From: Pithys albifrons albifrons
Lineage: Eukaryota; Chordata; Aves; Passeriformes; Thamnophilidae
DNA: 64,000 nt
Assembly (NCBI RefSeq): GCF_047495875.1
Contig: NC_092463.1
Span: 11,046,622 to 11,110,621, forward strand
Direction of reading: 5' to 3'
Shown: piece by piece, positions 1 to 64,000 of the stretch
How positions within the stretch are numbered: position 1 is the stretch's first letter
Layout of the letters: each line of letters starts with the position of its first letter
Position numbers and translations under genes: made by a program
The notes under the pieces: model-generated
Told to the model about the DNA's origin: nothing
The model's database searches: none
The model's input: only the letters and a program-made list of their open reading frames with translations

Positions 1-2829
1 GTATACTGCACTGCCAGCTATAGTAGGCATTATAAAACAGTAACTATTTAAAGGTTGACATTCCATAATAAGAAAATGAAATACCGTTTCTTGAGAGGAA
101 GTTATGGCATCTGACTTGTATAAAACAACACTTGATAAAACTGAATGGAGGGACTATAAGTAATTTTTCCATAGTATGTTCATTCATGCATGAGAACCAT
201 GTTAGAAATTAGTTGATGGGATTTATATAGTAGGAATAAATTTTTAAATACTTATAAAATATGTGTTTAAATGTATAAAGAATTTAATCTGAATTAAGCT
301 AAACATATTCCTGTTAGAACTAAGAGGTTTAATTTAAACAATGAACAAGGCAGACTTCAAAAAGGATGAAAATTACATTCCATTCTTCTCAGTTTAGCTT
401 TTTTGGACTTGGGCTTTATTCCTACCTAAGAACTTTTGCATATATCAGTAGCTTTGAACAAATATAGCTTAAACAAAATAAAAGCATATTATTTATTAGT
501 CAGGATCAGTGGTCAATTTTTGCTGGACAACATGTAAGCCAAGAAAATATGGTATTTGACCAGAGTGAGCATTGAGATCACATGTGAGCTTATCCCTGTG
601 AACACAACTGCAAAATCAGTATCTAATCTAGGCAGATTGATATAATCACCAGTACATAACTTTACTGGTATGTCAGTTCCTTTTTCTTCCTCTGTGGCGA
701 ATCAGCAGAATTCATCTTGGTTCTTCACACTTTCTCCAGCAATATGAGAACAAAACCCAGTGCAAAACCTGTCTGAACTTAAGTTCTTGTAGCATGGTAT
801 GAAGACTGTGGCTCTAAATACTTGCATGTGCTCCTTTACAAGGTTCATCTGACCTCTTGGTAATGTACTTGTAAGCCTTTAAGGTCATGTGTCCTCATTT
901 TGTGTAAAAGACCACTTAGGTACATTGCTGTATGCAATTAGAGTTGAAGAGCAGTTGTTGAAGGAAAATGTGTTAAGATGTACCTTGTTTGAGGACTTGT
1001 ATAACATGGCTGACACCTCCTGGAAATTTGGCAGTGTGGGATTGAAACAATTGTTCTCCTTCCCTTGTTTGTTAGCAAGGATTTCGTGAATGAGCAATGC
1101 TCACTGTGGTTCCAGCGGAAGGGTGGGACTGCTTGGTCTTGCTGAGCTCAAAAATAACTAAAACTCTTAATATGCCCCACCTAAGTATTACTGCTCTGGA
1201 CGGATTAGAAATATCTTTTCATATAAGTGCTGTGCTGTACAGACTTGATCTCTGTTGTGTTTAGTAACAGTGCATGTCACCTTGACTCGGGATGCTTAGT
1301 CAGAGTCTCAGCTGGAATCAACAGATGTAAAAACGTGTTTCCAGAAGAGAATAAATAATGGTTGAGAGAACAGGACTGATCCCCTGTGTACCACAGGTTC
1401 TGATAAGTCGTGTGGTTCCTAATGAGAGGGATACTGGCAAAGGTTGCAGAGAGTTAAAAGTGAACATGTAAAATCTGAGCTTCCTGCGGTCAGTCGTGCT
1501 TGGCAGCAAGAGGCAGACCTGCTTCTGCCCTTTCCACCTTGTAATCACAGCTGTAGGGTGCTGAGTTCAATGTTTTGATGTACTTCTAGAAATTAACCCA
1601 GGGCACAGTGAGCTGCAGACTGCAATTAAGGCTGTCTCACTTATTCAGAAGCTTTGGTGGTTGGTGTTAGGTGCCCAGCAGGGACTGTACCTGCCTATAT
1701 TGTAGATTAACAAAATTCCTAAGTATTGCACATAACATATGACACTTTTCATTGAACTATTTGAAGAGTAAAAGCATTCAGAATACAATGCAGAAGTATT
1801 TAATTAGCCTTGCTTTCCTTTAGTATGCTCATCACAAAAAAAAAAAGAAATTAAAGCAGGGTATTTTCTGCTGTGGAAATGGATGAAGAAAGAAGCTGCT
1901 TTGTTTTGAAAATGCTTCAAAATAGCTGGTTGCTATCTTAGTCCTCCCCAGCTCCGTGTGTATTTGTATGGCTGCACCAAGTAACTATGGAGACAGACAG
2001 GTTGCAAGGAGCTGGAGAGACACAGTTCATTGTAGTGCTGCTGGGAGACCAGCCATTTGTCTCTGCAAACCCCCCGATTGCTGAGGAACAGCTTAGGTGC
2101 TATTGGGGGCCCTTCATTCCTCTTCTGCAGAATCCTGGCTGGCACTTGTAAGGGATTTCTTATTTGCACAACATGAAGATATACACATTGCATGTTCAAA
2201 AAAACCCCAATTTTGCTTTGGAAATGTGCAGCATGGCATATGAATGCTATCAAAAGACTCTCTGGTTGTTAATTTTATATGTAAAATAGACATAAAAAAC
2301 CTGATAGAGCAGCCCAGACCAGTTTTTCCTTCAAGATGCACTATTAAAACAACTACTGAGCTCTGTGTCAAAGACTTTTCCTATCCAACAGTATGGGGAG
2401 GATAAAGCAGTTCCTGCAATGTTTCTGCAGTAGCTGCTATGCATGGTATGAATAGCACGAGACAGAAATAGTAGAGTAAAAGAGGCAAACACAAGCTCCA
2501 GCTGAGGGAAATGACTGTAATACTCAATTACGAATCTGGTAATAAGACATTACGGATAAATTGTTTACATCTAAAATGACATTTTGTCTCTCCTCCCAGT
2601 TGAAAGGCTTGACTAAAATCTCTGCTCAGATGTCTAAAGCCATTCCAAGTTCCTGCCAAAGGTTAATTCGTGGTATTTTACACTCTTTCTCTTTTATCCA
2701 TGTAATTTTATTGCCTATTAGCCTAAGCAGATCTTTTATCATCCATATTACTGATGTCCTTCCTTCCAATTTTATTTGTAGATAAGAATAATATCCCTCC
2801 CCCTTTTTTTTGTAACAAGTAAAGCTTCT

Positions 2830-2935
2830 TCTATTCCCACAGTAGTATGAGAGGCTCTTTAGTTCCTTGATCATCTCAATAGTCCTCTTTCACACCTGCT
2901 CCAGTTGAAGTTTATTTTTCTGAGGTGTGGCTGTA
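2830..2935 (-). mobile_element. probable ancient CR1-like LINE fossil
   Basis: On the + strand it reads like the reverse complement of an old amniote CR1/L3-type 3' region: AGTTCCTTGATCATCTCAAT, then AGTCCTCTTTCACACCTGCT and CCAGTT, the counterpart of the family's 'ctggacctgttccag' block. It is heavily diverged, with uncertain ends. Confidence 0.4.
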
Positions 2936-4599
2936 TGTAGAGTTGCCAATGAGTTTGTATTACAAGGCAGTCATGTTTACCCATCCCTAGTGGTATCTGC
3001 CTGTGAATTCCAGAATCGAGTTTGCCTTTTTTCTTTACTACCTGCCTTTATAAACTATTTGCATGAGTATTGTCAGGTGTATGTCTGTGTTCCTCTTCTT
3101 TTCAGCTGAGAACATTTTGCACTCGAGTTTTGCCTTATTACTGAAGTCCAGTCCTTGAGGATAAGTTTTACCTGAAAATTTTAAGTGCCATGAGCATGAA
3201 TATTGTCCAAATCAGCTCTTCTAGTCTTTACTGGGAAATTAATGCCAGCATGGTTTCCAAGAAGTCTTTTTGTTAAGTGTGTTAAATTATTTTCTGGAAA
3301 GCCAGTTGTACATTTGACTGATTTCTGCACTTTATTGTGCTCTACTTATGGTTCACATAAAAGAAAATTTGTAAATTGATGCCACTTCCTAATACTGATC
3401 ATGTCACTCAAAGGGCAAAGTACAGTAGTGGGAAGTTCTGTCATGTTTGTAGAGGCTGATATGGCTCAATTCCCACCCTGTAGGTTTCATCGGGGCATGA
3501 GGAAAGGTGGAAATTGTCCTGGGATGGCTTTGCACAGTGCAGCCCTAAATGTCAGTATTGAATGGGTTTTGAAGATCAGAACGTAAGAAAATACTTCTAT
3601 AAAACAATTCAAGAAGCAAAATATTAACTCTTGCCAAAGTCTAGAAAAATTACTTTAGCTATATTGGTTTTTTATTCTATTTTATTGCCGTACAAGTGAA
3701 ACAGAGCTTTGAGGCACAAAGCATGGGAATAAAACAGAGGACAGAAGTAATACAAATCTGATTGGGTGTTGTGGCCTGTAGTTGCCATAGCTGGATCTCG
3801 CACTTTAGCACCAATGCTCATGTATTTTTTGACATAAATATGTCTAAAGTCGATTGAAGTGTAGGCACTAGGATTCATTAGACTTTCTGAAGTCCTTGAG
3901 GAAACATACTTGAGCTTTATTGCAGTGTTCCTGTTCCCCTCGAGAGCTGCAGTGATGCTAATCACATCAGATAGTAATCAATGGGCCAGTAAACCCATAG
4001 GGACATGTCTGGAAGGGGGGTTGCAGTGGTGGGGGAACCCTTGCATCTGCAATTTTCCTTGTCAGTGTTTCAAGACTTAGTAAGACAGGATCACCTAGAC
4101 CTCTCTCCCAAACCACCCTGTGAATGTTGTGTCTTCACATCCCTTGATTCTGCATTTCAACCTGCCATTATGAAATGCAAGTGGGGTAATTTTTAATTTT
4201 CTCAGTTTGACATGGGTATCAAAGGTCGTTGTTCTGGGTCAAAGGTGTGAAGATTAGCTATCCCACATCCCATCAGTTTGGCCAGGTACAGGTGAAGGAA
4301 ACAAAATCCAAGGACAGAACAGCTGAACCGTCCCTATTTCCAGCAGCTGAGGGTTCAGGGACTCCCTAAGCACACCTCTTAACTCAGCAGTCAGTAGTCA
4401 CTGAGACCCACACTGTGTTTGTGTTATTCAAGTATTAAACATGTACATACCTAAATACTTTCTGAATGCTTAGGTGTCCACAGCAGCCTGTAGCTGAGTT
4501 CCAGAACTGTTGTGTGACAATAATTGTTCCTTAATCTTGTTACCTTTTTAGTTTATTTGATGCCTTTCAATTTCTCTGTTATGAGAAACAGCATTATTA

Positions 4600-4870
4600 T
4601 TCTCCATTCATCTTCTCCATGACATTCATGGGTTTGTATGTCCATCATAGCTGTTATCTCTTCCAGGCCTGGACTATTTTATGTTATTAAATCTTCTTCA
4701 GAAGATTATTCTTCTTTTATTATACCTCTGCTTGTACATTTTTTTCCCTTTCATTATCCTGAACATATTTCTTTTTTTTTTCCCTCTATTAAGTTGTATT
4801 AGTCTTGGAAATGAAGAATGAACACCAAAATTAAATCCTGGCCTGTGCATAACATGAGCACTTGTTCAGC
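4600..4870 (-). mobile_element. probable ancient CR1/L3-like LINE fossil
   Basis: Successive blocks resemble old amniote CR1-type LINEs read backwards: CTTCTCCATGACATTCATGG, GTATGTCCATCATAGCTGTT, then a Leu/Glu-type segment CTCTTCCAGGCCTGGACTAT, and later GGAAATGAAGAATGAACACC. It is much more diverged than the avian CR1 copies elsewhere in the window. Recognition is from block order, not an alignment. Confidence 0.45.
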
Positions 4871-7800
4871 CAGTAGACTATTTTAAACTCTGAAGACAGA
4901 AGCAATGCTTTTGTTCTTAAAGTGGGTATTTGTAGCAGTGTACAAATCTGTGTCCCTTGGAATATTTCTGAACACAAACTGAACAGGTTTTTTCTTACTT
5001 TAATAGATATGGTTAATCAGTATGTACTATAAGAACCATCGTATTTAAAACCAGGTATCTTGCCTGGTTAGTACAATTGCAGTAGAAGAGATCTCTGTTT
5101 GATCTCGAAAAGTGGTCAGTGTGGTTACTGTAATTGAATCTGAAGTATCCCAGAGAAAGAGGAATTAATACAAAAGTAAGAAAAAACAACTCCACTACAC
5201 CATCTTGGAAGCAGCCAAAGCATTATATGACAAAAGTAAACTTAGAAATACTGCCATGTGATGAAGAAAGTAAAAGAAATGTAACTCAAGGAAACACTGA
5301 GGTGTTTTATGGAAGAAAGGATTTTTTGCAATATTTTAAGTACTCTTGCTTATAATATCACTGAGTTTATCAGGGCATAATTTCATTTGCACTTCTCTGT
5401 TTCAGTTCAGGCATCAAGGAGGTTTGGATTATGCTTTTCTGTTTGTTTTCCTTAAAAAAAAGTCCTAATTGTTTGAATTGGTTGAGGAGTCAGGTCTAGT
5501 CAAGCAGAAATTCTGTCGCTGCTGTGAGGTATCTTCACCACCTCTCAGACTTCTTTTCAAAGATAAAATTAATGGGAAATTACCTAATTTGCTGGGTGGT
5601 TCAATTATATTTTTCCTGACATGAGAAGCTGCCCCACTGTTGTCCTTATAACTAAACCAGGGTGTGTTTACTGGTGTCGTAACTTGATAACCACTTAATG
5701 TGAAAATATGGCTCAACTTTTTTTTTTATTAATTCTACTTTTTTTTCCGTAGAAGACAATTATCTTCCTCCAGAAAGTTTAAATTGGTCTTTTTTTTATG
5801 ATGTCCTTTCTGTTGAAAATAAATAGCACTAATATTGTTAGCAACTGGGGAATCAATAAATAGGTCCTAAAGATTTGGCATCCTTTCTTCTTTTTTTATT
5901 TTTCCAGGCCTGTTTCCTTTACTACTTTGTTCTAATGTTTGCACAGCTCCTCAGATATGCCTGTCCTCCCGGACTCCAGGCTCCCATCCTTCCTCAGCAG
6001 TTGAGCACACTCCAAACTTACACAATCCTACAGTGCTTTCGGACAGTGATGGCCTTACATGAAGTGCAGTAGATGCCTATCTGGGTTCTGATTTGTGCTC
6101 TGTATTTGTACTTAAATGGCTGAGCAGCTCTAGTGTTGCGCTGCAGTGAAACTTGAATGTTGCTACTTCAGGGCTTGCAGAGCTACACTTGCAAATTGCA
6201 TCTGCCCCGGAGGGTTGCGGCAGGTGACGGGCACTCAGCGCTGTTCTGTCGCTGCTCTGGAGGTGGGAGCTTTTCCTGAATAGTCATGTTCTTCCTGAAG
6301 CAGTTTCAGTGTAGTGGGTAATGTCAGCATCTCGCAGTTTCTCAAAGCTTTTAATGTGCTGTTTGACTTCAGGCGTGCCTTCAGCTGGGTCATGGTAATG
6401 ACCCAATTTAGTGTATGGAGAGACGCTGTTACAATGACTTTTAGCTGTGATGAGGCAAGGAGCGAGGCTGTTTACATTTTAAGCCATTGCTGAAGGTCAA
6501 TGTTGAACAGTGTCATATGTGCTGAGGAGTTTGGTTGAGACACTCTTGTCTTGCTCATCCTTCCCCTGCAGCATGAGCAGTGTCTGCAGGAGGTGCTTGT
6601 TGGCCAGGAGATGCTGGGGTTGTAATATAGCTGTGGATATTCTACATCACTTCTAGAAGCTGCTTCTTGGTCCTGTGCCTTCACAGCTGTGCTTAGAGCC
6701 AGATTCCCATGTCTTTCCTGCAGTGGGTACCTGCAAGACGTTTTTTAGAGCTGTGTTTTTATTACCTGACTGTGCAGGTGTGTACAAGGAGCTGGTTGTC
6801 CGTTATGGGACCTGGTGAGTGGAGCTTCACTCACTGAGGGGTAGAAGGCATAGGTATTCACCTGCAGGGTGAGATGTCTGTCTAAACCTTAGTATCCCAC
6901 TTTTGTATCACTGGAGAAGCATTAGTGCTCCGGCCCCTTACCTGCAGTTTTCTTTCCTGGTAAGATGCAGGGAGGTGTTACACTTTGCTCCTCCCTCCTC
7001 CAGACTTACAGCTTTTTCTATAGTGTTGCTCTGCTTGACACACTATTCCAACCTTTTTTTATAGTCAGTATCATCTTAAAACTGCTGTAGTTCCTGAATC
7101 CTTTGTCGATAAGAGTTTTTAAGCAGCAGAAGAGGCGAGCTGATGTCATTGCTGTTACTTTTCTCACAGCTATTCTGAGCTCTGTTGGAAGCAATGAAAG
7201 CTGCTTGGTTTTCTGCTTCTGAAATAGAAATGAGCTGAGAAGCAGTAGAAATATTCAAGCAGCCCATGTATAGTCCTGTGAAAATGTTGCTGTCTTAGTC
7301 ATGATGCCTGTTTTTCTTTTGCCAGCTGGAAGAATTTTGTGGAAATGATGGCTTTACCACAAGATGAATTAGTTTTGGTCTTGGAGAATACAAGTCTTAG
7401 TCAAAATAAAGCCTTTGCATTCCTAAGCCTTGAAATTTTTGTATTCTTCTGTTTTTTTCTTCCACTGTTACAGCAATCTGCACAGCTACTGTTCATAATA
7501 GATCAGTGTAAGCAAATCTAACACACAGGATGCAGAGTGAAATGCTTCAAGCAAAATGGTGAATAAATAAATGAGTATTTTTTCTTTTAAAGTATCTACA
7601 TACAGTACACAAAAGCATGCTGATTTGCAAATATCTTTCAAGTTTCTGAGGCCTGAAATGTGAAAACAAATTAGTCAAATGTAGTGTATTTCTATTGACA
7701 GCAACCTTTCTTCTTTTCTCAGGCTGCCCTTTAAATGTTGCCCTGTTGGCTGCAGGCCTGGCTACAAGCCCTGCTTGTTCTTGGGAAACAATGCAGCTCT

Positions 7801-7999
7801 ACTGCACATCTTCATATGAAAAGCTTCATGCTCCTCCTGTGTCATCCCCCATGAACTTGACCACACGTGGTGCATCAAGCACATAATATTAATGTAGGAG
7901 GAATATAGAAGGAGCAGAGACTCAAGCTGTAGTTTATCAGTGTGTCAGTTGATCAGTGATGACTCCTTAGTAACTTATTTTGTTGATTTATGAACATGA

Positions 8000-8090
8000 A
8001 GCTGTTTGAAAACCGTATTTTTCTCACCATGCTTTTGTGTGAGTATTGAGCTGTTTGAAAACTATTTTTCTGACCCTGTTTCTGTTAAAT
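8000..8090 (+). repeat. imperfect tandem duplication before exon 3
   Basis: AGCTGTTTGAAAAC occurs at 8000-8013 and again at 8049-8062, each followed by a diverged T-rich copy (TATTTTTCT, then CACC/GACCCTG). The offset is 49 bp. The second copy lies about 20-60 bp upstream of the exon 3 acceptor and may supply its branch-point region. Confidence 0.6.
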
Positions 8091-8111
8091 AAAAATATCT
8101 TATTATTTCAG

Positions 8112-62901
<54,790 letters not shown>

Positions 62902-63041
62902 CACTACTGCTCTTCACCATTCCAGCTTCGACCATCCACTACTCCTTGGTATTCAAGAGCAAGGCAAAGCTGTCTCAGATGCTAGTGCCAAGACTGACAC
63001 AAACTCTCTAGTGTTGTACCAGAATAATTATATATCCAGAT

Positions 63042-63049
63042 TGTAGATA
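63042..63049 (+). promoter_or_regulatory. Pumilio response element TGTAGATA
   Basis: An exact match to the UGUANAUA core bound by PUM1/PUM2, about 140 nt into the 3' UTR and in an AU-rich setting. Function is inferred from the motif only. Confidence 0.45.
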
Positions 63050-63574
63050 CAAACTATTGAAATGAAGAAAATTCTTTACTAATAGTGATCAAGCTTTTTA
63101 TGCAGAATTGTTCACTGCTCAGCTATGGTTGATTCCTTTCTGCACAGCTGTGACAGTTTTATTGCATAGGAACATTTAAGGCCACCAGTAAATAGTCTTA
63201 TTCTTATGGTGAAAGAGAAATAGAGAGAGATACTGATAATGTTGCTACAATATCAGGAATATTATTTTTCTATAGAATGATGTAATGTCTGATTAGCAGG
63301 AAATCCTTTTAGACAGAATTTGGACCTTTAAATAGGAAATGTGAGCAGGTCTAGTTACATCCTCAGATGAATACACTTTTCCCTTTTTCCCATAACTGTT
63401 TGTTTCCTAAATCTTAAGGAGAATGCTAGGAAGCTGTAGGTCATTTCCAACATCAATAGAATCACCAGGAAGTCAAACAAAAGTTGGTTATAGTTTTGTG
63501 GCCTTTTAAATCCTTTAGCCATACATATACAGCTGCATAACTGTCTTTCTATCTTTCTACCAACTTTTTAGTCT

Positions 63575-63582
63575 TGTACATA
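63575..63582 (+). promoter_or_regulatory. Pumilio response element TGTACATA
   Basis: A second exact UGUANAUA match in the same 3' UTR, about 0.5 kb after the first. Two copies make a functional role more plausible than one. Confidence 0.45.
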
Positions 63583-63912
63583 GGACTACTGCCAGTTATC
63601 TCTTTACCCATTCCCTGCTTTTTAGTCCTCATCAATCAGTCATTAGTCAGGGCTTTTAAAATACTGGTAATTACTGCTGTGAAAAAAAAATTAACTCCTA
63701 GTTCCTGCCTATCTCCTCCGGAGAAGTTGCTTCTCCTGGGTTTTTCGGTGTAAGGACACACTACGCTGTGTAGCTAGCAAGCCTTCTTGTGGACACATTG
63801 CCCTCAAAGTCTGCCTGACCTAAGGGACTATACTGCACTAAAACATCAGTCTGTTTTATTGGCTACCAAAGTGGAACGTGAAGGATTTGTAACTGGGGGT
63901 GCTGCTTTTCTC

Positions 63913-63918
63913 ATTAAA
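63913..63918 (+). terminator. CDC42BPB: possible polyadenylation signal ATTAAA
   Basis: This is the common ATTAAA variant, about 1.0 kb past the stop codon. The downstream 30-60 bases are not strikingly GU-rich, so it may be unused or minor. Confidence 0.3.
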
Positions 63919-64000
63919 TGTATCCTCACCTGCATGAAGACCCCATGATTATTAATCAAGTATTGATCATGTAGAAAAATGCACAACACACTCCTGTATA

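Larger units (their letters stand above)
1..8111 (+). other. CDC42BPB: 3' part of CDC42BPB intron 2
   Basis: AT-rich intronic sequence with no exon that I could recognise. In particular, nothing encodes the glycine-rich loop expected from exon 2, so that exon lies upstream. It contains two probable ancient CR1-like fossils (listed separately), a small CpG-containing patch at about 6130-6260 and a 49-bp-offset duplication just before exon 3. The open frames here are short and lack coding character. Confidence 0.8.
62902..64000 (+). other. CDC42BPB: CDC42BPB 3' UTR, running past the window end
   Basis: The sequence after the stop codon is AT-rich with no further exon. It holds two UGUANAUA Pumilio-type sites (63042-63049 and 63575-63582). 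I saw no AATAAA up to the window end; the only variant signal noticed is ATTAAA at 63913-63918. The true end may lie there or beyond the window. Confidence 0.85.

Noticed and set aside
1..8111. Search for exons 1-2, the promoter and CpG island of CDC42BPB
   Set aside because: No sequence encoding the glycine loop (GRGAFGE) or the N-terminal MSAKVRLKKLEQL-type start was found, so these lie upstream of the window.

Overview
The window is a stretch of bird nuclear genome. Three things point to a bird: AT-rich introns, several CR1 LINE copies (the dominant avian retrotransposon), and a solo LTR with a perfect 5-bp target duplication. Essentially the whole window is one gene on the + strand, CDC42BPB, which encodes MRCK-beta (myotonic dystrophy kinase-related CDC42-binding kinase beta). 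I found 35 coding exons, from the one encoding the kinase strand with the ATP-binding lysine (8112) to the stop codon (62901), followed by at least 1.1 kb of 3' UTR. Their lengths sum to 4872 nt, all phases join in frame, and they encode 1623 residues plus stop. With about 89 residues expected from the missing exons 1 and 2, the protein would be about 1712 aa, against 1711 recalled for human MRCK-beta. Residue numbers below assume that offset.

Layout: 1-8111 is the end of intron 2. Exons 3-9 (8112-24107) encode the AGC-type kinase domain and its C-terminal extension. Exons 10-20 (25123-37207) encode the long coiled coil. Exons 21-23 (37295-40558) encode a variable Ser/Pro/Gln-rich linker. Exons 24-25 encode a C1 zinc finger, exons 26-28 a PH domain, and exons 28-32 a citron-homology (CNH) beta-propeller. 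Exon 34 encodes the CRIB motif that binds CDC42-GTP. Exons 35-37 encode a Ser/Pro-rich acidic tail. These modules describe a kinase recruited to membranes by C1/PH and CDC42-GTP that drives actomyosin contractility.

The introns carry five recognisable CR1 copies: sense in introns 6 and 12, antisense twice in intron 29 and once in intron 30. They also hold two probable ancient CR1-like fossils in intron 2, a solo ERV LTR in intron 4, short TA-rich microsatellites and a 25-nt poly(C) run. No second protein-coding gene, tRNA or rRNA is supported.

The most interesting observation is a 51-bp, phase 0-0 candidate cassette exon in intron 21 (38798-38848). Its Ser-rich peptide resembles the alternatively spliced exon found at the same place in the paralogue MRCK-alpha. 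Second is a CRIB-like peptide (ISPPTGFEHVYHM) in an open frame of intron 34, about 350 bp past the true CRIB exon, though its splice phase does not fit simply. Smaller points are a NAGNAG acceptor at exon 33, a CAG-encoded polyglutamine in exon 35, two Pumilio-type elements in the 3' UTR and an 18-bp perfect palindrome in intron 26.
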